Position numbers and translations under genes: made by a program
Shown: piece after piece, positions 36,801 through 44,584 of the stretch
How the letters are laid out: every line of letters begins with the position of its first letter
Position numbering within the stretch: the stretch's first letter is position 1
DNA from: Streptomyces sp. ITFR-16
GTDB lineage: Bacteria; Actinomycetota; Actinomycetes; Streptomycetales; Streptomycetaceae
NCBI RefSeq assembly: GCF_031844705.1
Contig: NZ_CP134609.1
Span: 7,688,001 to 7,752,000 of the forward strand
Length of the DNA: 64,000 nucleotides
Direction of reading: 5' to 3'
Notes under the pieces: model-generated
Database searches by the model: none
What the model was told of the DNA's origin: nothing
The model's input: the letters and a program-made list of their open reading frames with translations, nothing else

Positions 36801-39800
36801 TCCTCGGCCGCGACATCGAGATGACCGTGGCCCTGTTCGGCGTGGCCAAGGCCGGCGCGGTGTACGTGCCGATGGACGCGAGCTACCCGCGCGAGCGCCT
36901 CGCGTACATGTTCGACGACATCAACCCGGCCGCGGCCGTCACCACCGGCGCCGCACTGCCCGTCGACCGCGACATCCCGGTCCTGCGCCTGGACGACGCG
37001 GCCACCCTCGCCTCCGTACCGGACACCGACCCGGCCGACGCCCGCGCACGGCTCACCGACGACGCCCTCGCCTACGTCATCTACACCTCCGGAACCACCG
37101 GGCGCCCCAAGGGCGTCGGCGTCACCCACCGGGGCGTGCCCGACCTGATCGCCCTTCAGGAAGAGGTCGTCGGGGTCACCGAGCACGACCGGTATCTGCA
37201 CTTCGCCTCGACCAGCTTCGACGTCGCGTTCTGGCAGACGATGGTGCCGCTGCTGTCCGGCGGTACGTCCGTGATCGCGCCCGAGGAGGTGCGCGTGCCC
37301 GGCGACGAACTGCTGGACTACATCGTCGAGCACCGGGTGACCGGAGTGAACCTGCTCCCGTCGTTCCTGGCCGCGATGCCCGACGACCGCACCGTCGACC
37401 CCGAGGTGTTCTTCGTCGTCGGCGCCGAGCGGCTCGATCCCGAACTGGCCCGGCGCTGGGGCCGGGGCCGCCGGGCGCTCTTCAACGCCTACGGACCCAC
37501 CGAGGTCACCATCAACTCGACCACCTGGCACTACGACCCGGACGACGCCGGGCCCCTGCCGATCGGCCGGCCCGACCCCAACGTCCGCGCCTACGTCCTG
37601 GACGGCGGGCTCCAGCCCGTCGGCGTCGGGGTCACCGGCGAGCTGTACCTCGGGGGCCCGAGCCTGGCCCGCGGCTACCTCGGCCGCCCCGGTCTGACCG
37701 CCGGCACGTTCGTCGCCGACCCCTACGGCCCGCCCGGCGAACGGATGTACCGCACGGGCGACCTCGTCCGGTGGCGGCCCGACGGACAGCTGGTGTTCCT
37801 CGGCCGCGCCGACCACCAGGTCAAGGTCCGCGGCTTCCGCGTCGAGCTCGGCGAGATCGAGTCCGCCCTGACCGGCCACCCCGATGTGCGCGCCTGCGCC
37901 GTGATCATGCGCGAGGGCAGGCTCGTCGGCTACGTCATCCCGACCGACGACGCGGACCTGGACACCGCCCAGGTCCGCGCATACCTCGCCGAGGAACTGC
38001 CCGACCACATGGTGCCGACGGCACTCGTCCCCCTCGACCGGCTCCCGCTGAGCCCCAGCGGCAAGCTCGACTCCGCCGCACTGCCCGCCCCCGAGACCGC
38101 CGCCACCGCGCGGCGCGAACCCGCCACCGAGGCGGAGGCCGTCCTGCTCGCCGTGTTCCGGGACGTCCTGGGCACCGACGAGATCGGGCCCGACGACAAC
38201 TTCTTCGACATCGGCGGCGACAGCATCGTCTCCCTGCAACTGGTCTCCCGGGTCCGGCGCCAGGGACTCGGACTGACCCCGAAGGACGTCTTCGAGGGCG
38301 AGACGGTCGCCGGAATCGCGGCCCGCGCCCGCACCCTGGACGGCGGTGAGGCACCCGCCGTGGGCGACGCGCCGCTGACCCCGGTCATGCGGGACCTGCT
38401 GCGCCGCTCCGGGACGGCCGCCGACGGCTTCTGCCAGTGGGTGGAGGTCTGCGTCCCGCCGGGCGGTGACGAGAGGACCTGGCAGGCCGTGCTCGACGAC
38501 GTGCTCGCCCGCCACGACGTGCTGCGCGCCCACCTGGCCGGGGACATGCTGCGCATCCCGCCGGCCGGCGCGGTGACCGGCGCCGAGATGCTGACCTGTG
38601 TCCGGGCGGACGGTGACCCGCGCGCCGCCGTGGACGCCGGGATCGCCACCGCCCGCAAGGCGATGGACCCGCGCACCGGTCCGCTGCTGCGCGCGCTGTG
38701 GGTCGACGCGGGACCCGGCCGGCCTGGCCGGCTCGCCCTGATCGCCCACCACCTGGTCATCGACGGCGTGTCCTGGCGCGTTCTGCTCGACGACCTGGAA
38801 CACGCCTACTCCGGCGGCACGCTGACCCGGCACGGGCAGTCGTTCCTCGGCTGGGCGCGCTCGCTGCACGACGCCGACCGGCGCGCCGAACTGCCGCACT
38901 GGCGGCGGATGACCGCCACCGAGCCCCTCACCGGCCCGCTGGACCCGGCCCGGGACACCGTGGCCACCGCGACACACCATGAACTCCGGCTCGACACCGA
39001 CACGACCCGCGCCCTGATCACGACCCTGCCGGCCGCCTACCGCACCACCCCGGACGCCGTCCTGCTGACGGCGCTCGCCCGGGCGGTACGGGCGTGGCGC
39101 GGGGCACCGCAGGTGCTGGTCGCGCTGGAGAGCCACGGCCGCCCGCGCGAGGTCGACCTCTCCCAGACCGTCGGCTGGTTCACCGCCGTCCACCCCGTAC
39201 GGCTCGACGCGGACGACGACGTGCGGGCTGTCAGGGAGCGGCTGCGCGCCCAGGGCGACGGCCTCGGCCACGGCATCCTCACCTCGGCCGGCCTGCTGGA
39301 CCGCGTGGAACCGGAGATCGCCTGGAACTACCTCGGGCAGTACCCCGGCGCCCCGGAACAGGAGACGCCGTGGCAGGCGCCCCCGGACGCCGACCCGCTC
39401 GGCTCCAACGGTTCCGACGCGATGCCGCTGCCGTACAGCCTGATGGTCAACGCCCTGGTGCGCGACGACGCCCTCGGGGTCCGGATCACCTGGCCGGCCG
39501 CGCTGTTCACGGCCGCCGAGATCGAGGACCTGGCCGGGCACCTGCGGACCGCGCTGCTGCGGACCGCCGCCGCACCGGAGATCGAGGCGCTCGACCGGGA
39601 CCGTCCCGTCGCCGGGGTCCAGCCGCTCACCCCGCTCCAGGAGGTGATGCTGCGGCACTCGCGGACCGAGCGCCCCGACCCGTACACCGTGCAGTCGACG
39701 TTCTCCCTCGCGGGCCGGCTCGACACCGACGCCCTGCGCGCGGCGGGCGACGACCTGCTGGCCCGTCACCCGAACCTGGGCGCCGTGTTCCCCGCCTCGC

Positions 39801-40834
39801 TGGCGGTGATCCCGACCACGCCCCGGCCGGAGTTCCGCGTCACCGACGAACCGGCGGACGCGGTCCTGGCGGCCGACCTCGCCGAGCCGTTCGACCTCGC
39901 TCGGGGCCCGCTCTTCCGCCTCACCGTGATCCGTCGCGGTCCCGATGCGGCCGACCTGGTCATGACCAGCCATCACGCGCTCTCCGACGGCTGGTCCGCC
40001 CCGCGCATCCTCGGCGAACTGTTCGCCCTGTACACCGCGCGGCTGAGCGGCGAGGCCCCGGCCCTGCCCGCCCCCGTACCGTTCGCCGACTACCTCACCT
40101 GGTGCGCCGAGCACGAGCCGGACCTCGACGCCTGGGCTGCCGAACTGGACGGGCTGCCCGAGGGGGACTACCTGGGCGACGGCGAACCCGGTCCCGCCTG
40201 GCAGGAACCCGAGGTCATCACCTTCGGCCCGGACCTGGTCGCCGGCCTCACCCGGCTCGCGGCCAGGCGCGGCCTGACCCTCAACACCCTGGTGCAGGGC
40301 GCCTGGGCGGTGCTCCTCGCCCGGCGCTCCGGCCACAAGGACGTCTGCTTCGGCGCCATGGTCTCCTGCCGCCCGCCGGAGCTGGAGGGCGTCGAGGAGA
40401 TCATCGGCCTGCTCGCCAACACCGTTCCGGTACGGGCCCGGCTCGACGGGACCCTCGCCGAGACGCTCACCGCCCTCCAGTCGGGACAGCGGAGCCTGGT
40501 CGAACACCACCACGTTCCCCTGTCCGACCTGGAACGGCTCATGGGACGGCGCAGGCTCTTCGACAGCATGGTGGTCTTCGAGAACTACCCCGTCGACCCG
40601 GAGCGCCTGCGGGAGCCCGCCCCCGGGCTCACCGTGACCGGCACCCGGTTCCGGGAGTCGACCCACCACCCCGCGACCCTGACCGTCATGCCCGACGGAG
40701 AGGGCTGGACCGGCGTGCTCGCCCACCGGGCCGGCACGGACGTCAGCGGGCTCGCCGGGGAACTCCTCGGCCTGCTCCGCGGCCTGGACACCCACCTCGA
40801 CCACGACGTGCTGAACCTTCTGGAGGGCCGATGA
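30863..40834 (+). CDS. Siderophore nonribosomal peptide synthetase (C-A-T-E-C-A-T-E-C)
   Basis: A 3323-residue NRPS. Approximate domains: starter C 5-445, EntF/DhbF-like, with HHLIFDGYT near 148; A1 465-955; T1 960-1022 (LGGDSI, Ser988); E1 1046-1470 (HHLAMDGVSWR); C2 1476-1900 (HHALLDGWS); A2 1933-2412; T2 2423-2490 (IGGDSI, Ser2454); E2 2506-2910 (HHLVIDGVSWR); terminal C3 2912-3323 (HHALSDGWS). No thioesterase or reductase is present. The expected intermediate is DHB-D-X-D-Y-S-T2, handed by C3 to an amine acceptor. By-eye specificity residues are D-S-D-T-V-G-I-V-D (A1) and D-V-W-L-F-V-A-I-N (A2); I do not assign substrates. It starts with TTG one base after the ATPase gene, behind AAGGAGAG, and overlaps the exporter gene by 4 nt. 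Confidence 0.95.
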   Translation: MSPASVSPDDLLALTSAQLGIWNAQRLEPESPYYVVGDVVEISGSEPVDVAALAEAVRATTEEAETLRLRVYDTPDGPRQAVSGQPVAPPPVVDVSDAADPAAAAQALVDAERARTAEACRGMTDRVLYSRTVIKLSDREVWYTQLGHHLIFDGYTAAMLARRTAARYTALVRGTEPPRSTFGTFAPLVAADREYRDSERFTEDRAYWVERFTPLPDLGAADDPDASDEPGRTLTARAVVSPQETARLREFAEKEGVTWGEALIAGYAAFLHRMLGRTDVVFALPLMCRVASAELRTPSMAVNVLPLRVTVRGGDGLGELSRRVASAMREMREHQRYRGEDLPRDLGVPGAGALLHGRGINLKAFDLALDFAGAGGVMRNVAGGPPEDMGLSVLPTRDGGLLLGFEVDSRTKDQAAVDSLMSGLRALLAGLTEGRPVGRIALAEDVARLRADWCPPALPGTPVDVPAAFASMAAVDPGRTALVCGDERLSAAALAERVHRLARALRARGIGPDDVVALALPRSADSVVALLAVLDAGAAFLPLDAAYPPERLRELIDDTRPALVLTAGAVDGLPWTTLLDEAAGRSAAPLAEDELAAPRHPEHLAYVIHTSGSTGRPKGVLGRVGGLAALLHHQRATVVTEAERATGRRLRVAHTYSFAFDSAFDHLVWLLCGHELHVYDTETARDADALLAAYTRDGIDIVDTTPSMAAPLIDAGLLDLRPALLVLGGEATPPALWRRVAESGITARNIYGPTEATVDSTTARIEGDEPTIGHPLAGTRIHLLDSALQPVPHGRPGELYLAGPHLARGYLGRPGASAERFVADPFGAPGDRMYRTGDLARWIPGRGLEYLGRGDGQVKIRGHRIETGEVEAALSAVPGVTASAARVRSSRLVGYIVSASVTGDEARAHLAARLPEHMVPSAVVVLTRLPLTPNGKLDRAALPAPAFSGTGREPSTNRERLLCEVLADALDVERVSVDDDFFALGGDSITAITVSSRLRALGIGLRPRDLLARRSFAALAASATLLADSPEPADDPIGPVPAPPIVRGLLDPHPDVDTVAGYAQWTALSIDALDHGALVKGVQTVLDHHDALRLRVADGLEVLPRGLVRAVVDEVHDDDVTALAERLAGQLDPRSGDLLRVTLLRTGDGTPDRLVVVVHHLAMDGVSWRVLLPDLHTACTGGTLEPVGTSWRRHATLLAEQGRTGARRGELDHWRTALAAASRLGARPLDQSRDTVSTAHRSVTVASAEATEALLTTLPAAYRAGVDEVLLAALVLALRGWGLRDDAVTVSMEGHGREHLDLSRTVGWFTSEYPVRVPASDDVGRTLRAAKEARRAVPDGGVGYGVLRHLDPEAGPGLAATPPPDVLLNYLGRFAPLSASGWSLPEHDAFSVTEPAAKALEQVLALNCFVHEGDEPRLAVEWTAATEVLGAEAVSRLQQSWAAALDALAAHALHTAGGLTPSDLPLVGLDQDAIDALERTGRLSDVLPATPLQVGLSFHTMVRDDEDTDVYVVQAVTTLAGELEPDRMARAAHELLRRHPALRVYLGTAGDEVVQVIPADVALDWRQDDRFPEAARADLERPFDPSRPPLIRFLLSRVGPAEHKLVITNHHALLDGWSMPLVGRTLLALYAELSGGPAAPASPPLSEYFRWLADRDKDASLAAWREALAGVDDATRLAPAATGSGVERPGRETVALGVEFSDRLRTFAREQGVTLTTVLQTAWGLLLGRLTGRRDVVFGCPVSGRPAEVDGVESMIGQLGTTVPVRVRHSQDRTVRDLMAQVHAESVALAEHHHVGLPEIQRAVGIGELFDTMLVMENFPLSSRKRTPLAPGLELAGVDITDATHYALTVIVIPDEEITIGLGYQPRAFDAATVRDYGRWLHHLLREIVDDPARPALRLPALDPDERALMLRTGTEIVAAKDRGHWLEEFAAWVRRKPGAEALVCRDRSLSYEELDRQANRLAHALIARGVRPQDPVAVLLGRDIEMTVALFGVAKAGAVYVPMDASYPRERLAYMFDDINPAAAVTTGAALPVDRDIPVLRLDDAATLASVPDTDPADARARLTDDALAYVIYTSGTTGRPKGVGVTHRGVPDLIALQEEVVGVTEHDRYLHFASTSFDVAFWQTMVPLLSGGTSVIAPEEVRVPGDELLDYIVEHRVTGVNLLPSFLAAMPDDRTVDPEVFFVVGAERLDPELARRWGRGRRALFNAYGPTEVTINSTTWHYDPDDAGPLPIGRPDPNVRAYVLDGGLQPVGVGVTGELYLGGPSLARGYLGRPGLTAGTFVADPYGPPGERMYRTGDLVRWRPDGQLVFLGRADHQVKVRGFRVELGEIESALTGHPDVRACAVIMREGRLVGYVIPTDDADLDTAQVRAYLAEELPDHMVPTALVPLDRLPLSPSGKLDSAALPAPETAATARREPATEAEAVLLAVFRDVLGTDEIGPDDNFFDIGGDSIVSLQLVSRVRRQGLGLTPKDVFEGETVAGIAARARTLDGGEAPAVGDAPLTPVMRDLLRRSGTAADGFCQWVEVCVPPGGDERTWQAVLDDVLARHDVLRAHLAGDMLRIPPAGAVTGAEMLTCVRADGDPRAAVDAGIATARKAMDPRTGPLLRALWVDAGPGRPGRLALIAHHLVIDGVSWRVLLDDLEHAYSGGTLTRHGQSFLGWARSLHDADRRAELPHWRRMTATEPLTGPLDPARDTVATATHHELRLDTDTTRALITTLPAAYRTTPDAVLLTALARAVRAWRGAPQVLVALESHGRPREVDLSQTVGWFTAVHPVRLDADDDVRAVRERLRAQGDGLGHGILTSAGLLDRVEPEIAWNYLGQYPGAPEQETPWQAPPDADPLGSNGSDAMPLPYSLMVNALVRDDALGVRITWPAALFTAAEIEDLAGHLRTALLRTAAAPEIEALDRDRPVAGVQPLTPLQEVMLRHSRTERPDPYTVQSTFSLAGRLDTDALRAAGDDLLARHPNLGAVFPASLAVIPTTPRPEFRVTDEPADAVLAADLAEPFDLARGPLFRLTVIRRGPDAADLVMTSHHALSDGWSAPRILGELFALYTARLSGEAPALPAPVPFADYLTWCAEHEPDLDAWAAELDGLPEGDYLGDGEPGPAWQEPEVITFGPDLVAGLTRLAARRGLTLNTLVQGAWAVLLARRSGHKDVCFGAMVSCRPPELEGVEEIIGLLANTVPVRARLDGTLAETLTALQSGQRSLVEHHHVPLSDLERLMGRRRLFDSMVVFENYPVDPERLREPAPGLTVTGTRFRESTHHPATLTVMPDGEGWTGVLAHRAGTDVSGLAGELLGLLRGLDTHLDHDVLNLLEGR

Positions 40835-42231
40835 GCGCCGACGCCGCGCCCCCGGTGGAGCGTGTGGACAGACAACTCCTGCGGATCGCGTTCATCCTGG
40901 TGCTCGGCACCTTCATGGCCACGCTGGACGCCACGATCGTCAGTGTCGGGATCGACCGCCTCACCGAGGAGTTCGGCGCGTCCGTCGCCGAGATCCAGTG
41001 GGTCTCCACCGCCTATCTGCTGGCCGTGGTCGCGGCCGTGCCGGCCTCCGGCTGGCTCGCCGACCGCTTCGGCGGCCGGCGGACCTGGATCGCCGCCGTG
41101 GGCCTGTTCCTCCTCGGCTCGGTGCTGTGCGCGTCGGCCTGGTCGGTGACCAGCCTGATCGTGTTCCGGGTGGTCCAGGGCCTCGGCGGCGGACTGCTGC
41201 CCGCGACCGGGCAGGCGCTGCTGGCCCGGGTCGCGGGCCCCGGGCGCACCGGACGGGTCATCAGTGTCGTCGCCGTCGTCCCGCTCCTGTCACCGGTGTT
41301 CGGCCCGCTGGCCGGCGGCTCCATCCTCGCGGTGGCGCCCTGGCCGTGGCTGTTCCTGGTCAACCTGCCGATCGGGGTGGCCGCGGTCCTGCTCGCCCGC
41401 CGCCATGTGCCGGTGGTGCCGCCGTCGACCCGGCGCACCGCGTTCGACCTGCGGGGGGCGTTGCTCCTCTCGCCGGGCCTGGCCGTGCTGGTCTACGGCC
41501 TGACCGAGGTCGCCCACGGGCGCACCGTCCCGGCCACCGCCGGGGTGGCCGCCGGGCTGGCGATGCTGGCCGGCTTCACGGTGCACGGACTGCGCACCCG
41601 CGCCACCCCGCTGGTCGACCCCCGGCTGTTCGCCCGGCCCCCCTTCGGCGCGGCCGCCGTCGCCCTGCTGGTCCTCGGCGCCTCGGTGTTCGGCACGATG
41701 TTCCTGCTGCCGCTGTACTTCCAGACCGGCCGGGGCATGTCCGCCTGGGAGGCGGGCCTGCTGCTCGCCCCCCAGGGGCTGGGTGCGGCGGCCGGGTCGG
41801 TGCTGGTCAACCGCACCATCAGCAAGGTCGCGCCGAGGACCCTGGTGGTGACCGGGATCGTGCTGATCCTCGCGGGCACGGTGCCGTTCACCCAGCTGGG
41901 CCACGGCGTCCCGGACGTGGTGATCGCCTCGGCGCTGGTGGTGCGCGGCTTCGGGATGGCCATGATCGGCGCGCCGGTGATGAACATCGTCTACAGCCGG
42001 ATCGAGCCCGAGCACCTGCCCCGGGCGTCCGGAGCGCTCAACCTGCTCAACACGGTGGGCGGTTCGGTCGGCACCGCTGCCCTGGCCGTGGTCCTGCAGA
42101 ACCGCCTGTCGGCCCATGGCACGGATATCTCCGCGGCGTTCGGCGACACCTTCTGGTGGGTGCTCGGCTTCTGCCTGTTCGCCGCCGCCGGGGCCACGAG
42201 GCTGCCCCGGACCCAGCCCAGGAAGCCATGA
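40831..42231 (+). CDS. MFS exporter, DHA2 (EmrB/QacA) family, probable siderophore export
   Basis: A 466-residue polytopic protein. FMATLDATIVSVGIDRLTEEFG (motif D1 of the DHA2 group, seen here in part: LDATIVSV), GWLADRFGGRRTW (motif A) and RVVQGLGGGLLPATGQALL (motif B) are clear, and 13-14 membrane segments can be counted. The ATG overlaps the NRPS stop by 4 nt, so it is the last gene of the importer-NRPS operon. Export of the finished siderophore is inferred from position. Confidence 0.9.
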   Translation: MSADAAPPVERVDRQLLRIAFILVLGTFMATLDATIVSVGIDRLTEEFGASVAEIQWVSTAYLLAVVAAVPASGWLADRFGGRRTWIAAVGLFLLGSVLCASAWSVTSLIVFRVVQGLGGGLLPATGQALLARVAGPGRTGRVISVVAVVPLLSPVFGPLAGGSILAVAPWPWLFLVNLPIGVAAVLLARRHVPVVPPSTRRTAFDLRGALLLSPGLAVLVYGLTEVAHGRTVPATAGVAAGLAMLAGFTVHGLRTRATPLVDPRLFARPPFGAAAVALLVLGASVFGTMFLLPLYFQTGRGMSAWEAGLLLAPQGLGAAAGSVLVNRTISKVAPRTLVVTGIVLILAGTVPFTQLGHGVPDVVIASALVVRGFGMAMIGAPVMNIVYSRIEPEHLPRASGALNLLNTVGGSVGTAALAVVLQNRLSAHGTDISAAFGDTFWWVLGFCLFAAAGATRLPRTQPRKP

Positions 42232-42237
42232 CGCACG

Positions 42238-42279
42238 GGCGGGCCGCCGGACCGGGAACTCCCCGTCCGGCGGCCCGCC
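42238..42279. terminator. Bidirectional hairpin terminator
   Basis: A perfect 15-bp stem (GGCGGGCCGCCGGAC / GTCCGGCGGCCCGCC) with a 12-nt loop fills the gap between the convergent exporter and ferric reductase genes. Confidence 0.9.
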
Positions 42280-42306
42280 GCCGTGTACGCCCCCGCCTCC
42301 CGGCGG

Positions 42307-43167
42307 TCAGCCCCGCCCGGCCTCGAAACCGCGCAGCCGGTCGGCGTCACAGGTCCGGGGACAGGTGTCGCAGGCCTCGTGCGGGCGGATCGTGTAGAAG
42401 AGACAGCACCCCGCCCGGTCCCGGGTCGGGTACGAGGCACCGTCCGCCCCCGTCAGCCGCCGGAACCCGGCGCCCGCGGGGAACGGCGGAAGGGGCCCCG
42501 GCAGCAGCCGCCCGGCGGCGGCGACGGCCTGCTCCTCCTCGCCCAGCATCCGGCCCACGTACCAGAGGGACGAGACGAGATCGTCCTCGACCATGCCCCA
42601 CAGCGTCCGGGGCCCGCGCCGCACATGGGACCCCAGCGCCGCGCACAGCGGCCGCACCAACTCGGCGACGGCGCCGCGCAACAGGTCGCCCAGCGCCGCT
42701 TCGTCCGGCACCCGGCGCACCCCCGGCAGCCCCTCCGCCGGATCGCCCGGCAGACAGGCGAACGTCCCCGGCACCACCTGGTACCGGTCCTCGCACCGCC
42801 CGATCCGTACGTCCTCCGGGCGCAGCAACGGCACCCGGCGTTCCAGGTACCAGGGCCCGCCGAGCAGCAGGCACAGCGACCAGAGGCAGTTGTGCAGCAG
42901 CCGGGAGGCCACCACATCGGGACGCGCCCGGTGCTCGTACTGCTCGGCGATCCGCCCCCGCTCCGCGTCGAGGAAGGCGTCCAGCAGACCGGGCCGGCCC
43001 GCGAGCTCGGCGACATCGACCCAGTTCTGCGCGGCCGGAGCACCCGGTTCGGCCACCTCGGCGTCGAGCCCCGGACAGACATCGATCAGCCGGCGGTAGG
43101 TGGCCGCGAGGAGGGCGGAGCTGCTCTCGGCGGTCCGGAGGGATGCCGGTGCCGGGGCGAGGATCAC
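42307..43167 (-). CDS. FhuF-like [2Fe-2S] ferric-siderophore reductase
   Basis: A 286-residue cytosolic protein. The C-terminus carries GCCLFYTIRPHEACDTCPRT, the C-C-x10-C-x2-C motif that holds the [2Fe-2S] cluster in FhuF. RLLHNCLWSLCLLLGGPWY in the middle is also family-like. I place the start at GTG 43167 because TAGGAG stands 5 nt before it; a GTG at 43191 lacks a ribosome site. It reduces ferric siderophore to free Fe2+. It is on the opposite strand, with its own iron box at 43242, 75 bp upstream. Together with the SIP protein it gives the locus two different reductases. Confidence 0.9.
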   Translation of the reverse strand: MILAPAPASLRTAESSSALLAATYRRLIDVCPGLDAEVAEPGAPAAQNWVDVAELAGRPGLLDAFLDAERGRIAEQYEHRARPDVVASRLLHNCLWSLCLLLGGPWYLERRVPLLRPEDVRIGRCEDRYQVVPGTFACLPGDPAEGLPGVRRVPDEAALGDLLRGAVAELVRPLCAALGSHVRRGPRTLWGMVEDDLVSSLWYVGRMLGEEEQAVAAAGRLLPGPLPPFPAGAGFRRLTGADGASYPTRDRAGCCLFYTIRPHEACDTCPRTCDADRLRGFEAGRG

Positions 43168-43241
43168 GGGGGCTCCTAGGAGGAAGTGCACACACGACGG
43201 ACAGAACCCGCGGCAGTGGTGATGACCAGCGGATCGTCAGC

Positions 43242-43260
43242 TTAGGGGAGGCTCACCTTA
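43242..43260. promoter_or_regulatory. Iron box 4 (ferric reductase gene)
   Basis: TTAGGGGAGGCTCACCTTA matches 15 of 19 consensus positions. It lies 75 bp upstream of the FhuF-like gene start in the divergent region 43168-43381. Confidence 0.82.
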
Positions 43261-43317
43261 CTACTGCCTGGGGGGCGGTCGAGCGAACCCCGGGGTGTTG
43301 TCGCCCAGTTGGTGGAA

Positions 43318-43336
43318 TTAGGCATGCCTAACCTAA
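43318..43336. promoter_or_regulatory. Iron box 5 (NIS siderophore operon)
   Basis: TTAGGCATGCCTAACCTAA matches 15 of 19 consensus positions and has a perfect TTAGG...CCTAA dyad. It lies 45 bp before the ATP-grasp gene that opens the NIS operon. Confidence 0.88.
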
Positions 43337-43381
43337 GCTTCCGTCGTCTCTCCTCGTCCAGTGCGCCGGAAGTGACCGCTG

Positions 43382-44584
43382 ATGCAGATGTATGTGCTCG
43401 CCCTCAATCCGACCGATTCGGTGGTGAGCGGATTCCTTCCGGCCGCCGCACGGCTCGGCCTGTCCGTGACTGTCCTGACCGACCGGCCCGACGCGTACGG
43501 ACCGCCCGCACTCCTGGGGCCCCGGGTCGGCATCGCCGCCTGCGACGTCCGCGACCACCGCGCGGTGATCAGCCACATCTCCCGGCACGCGCAACCCGAC
43601 GCCGTCTTCACCAACAGCGACCATCTCCAGGTGCAGGGCGCACTGGCCGCCGAGTTCTTCGGCCTGCCCGGAAAGAGCTGGCGCGCCGCTCTGCGTACCA
43701 AGGACAAAGCCCTGATGCGCCGTCACCTCGCCCTGTCCGGAGCCGAATCCGTCACTGCGGCCGAGATCCTGCCGGGGGAGTCGCCCCGTGACCGCCTCGA
43801 AGCGGCGGGAGTCGGCTTCCCGTGCGTCGTGAAACCGCGCGAAGGTGTGGCGAGCGAGGACGTCGTGCGCGCCGAGAACCCCGACGAACTCCTGCGCCAC
43901 TGCGCGGAGATCCGCGCACGCCGCCCGGGTGCCGCCCTGGTCGTCGAGGAGTTCCTGCCCGGCGAGCTGTACACCCTGGAGACCCTGGGAGACGGCAGCC
44001 GTCTGCATGTCCTCGGCGGGTTCCACACCCGCCTCTCGGCGCCGCCCCACTTCATCGAACAGCGGCTCACCTACGTCCGCGACCACCCCGCGGCCGTGGT
44101 CACCCAAGTCCTCGGCCGGCTGGCGGCGCTCGGCGTGGGGGCGGGTGCCTGCCACACCGAGTTCGTCGTCCACGACGGCCGCGTACGCATCATCGAGGTG
44201 AACTACCGCGTCATCGGGGACCACTGCGACCTCCTCCTCGCCGACCTGCTCGGCATCCCGCTCTTCGACCTCGTCCTCGCCACCCACCTCGGTGAACCTC
44301 TGCCCGAGACCCTGGGCGCCCGCGCGGAGGGCGCCGCGCGGATCGACTCCCCGTGCGCCGACCGGGCCGGAGTGCTCACCTCCGCGCCCGGCGACACCGA
44401 CCTGACCGAGGCGGGGGTACGCCTCACCTACCGCCCGCTGCGCCCGGTCGGCGCGCACCGGCCGCTGTACCGCACCAACCGCGACTACCTCGGCATCCTG
44501 CGGACCATCGGCCCCGACCAGGCGGCGGTGGACCGCGCCGCCGACTCCTTCCTCGCCGCCCAGCGCTGGGAGATCACCCCGTGA
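43382..44584 (+). CDS. ATP-grasp carboxylate-amine ligase (siderophore locus)
   Basis: A 400-residue ATP-grasp enzyme, which forms an amide through an acyl-phosphate intermediate. The pre-ATP-grasp region includes DAVFTNSDHLQVQGALAAEFFGLPG. The ATP-binding part has RTKDKALMRRHLALSG, GFPCVVKPREGVASEDV and LVVEEFLPGELYTLETL, and the metal-binding end is IEVNYRVIGDHCDLLLADL. All key acidic and Asn residues look intact. The ATG at 43382 lies 45 bp after iron box 5. The stop overlaps the GTG of the first IucA/IucC gene, so the two are coupled. Which amine and acid it joins is not deducible; ligation of an amino acid or NRPS/NIS intermediate is possible. Confidence 0.85.
   Translation: MQMYVLALNPTDSVVSGFLPAAARLGLSVTVLTDRPDAYGPPALLGPRVGIAACDVRDHRAVISHISRHAQPDAVFTNSDHLQVQGALAAEFFGLPGKSWRAALRTKDKALMRRHLALSGAESVTAAEILPGESPRDRLEAAGVGFPCVVKPREGVASEDVVRAENPDELLRHCAEIRARRPGAALVVEEFLPGELYTLETLGDGSRLHVLGGFHTRLSAPPHFIEQRLTYVRDHPAAVVTQVLGRLAALGVGAGACHTEFVVHDGRVRIIEVNYRVIGDHCDLLLADLLGIPLFDLVLATHLGEPLPETLGARAEGAARIDSPCADRAGVLTSAPGDTDLTEAGVRLTYRPLRPVGAHRPLYRTNRDYLGILRTIGPDQAAVDRAADSFLAAQRWEITP

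Noticed and set aside
31250..40804. A 3184-codon open frame antisense to the NRPS
   Set aside because: It is an artefact of strong third-position G/C bias in the sense gene: it has no ribosome site, no recognisable motif and a Gly/Val/Arg-rich composition.
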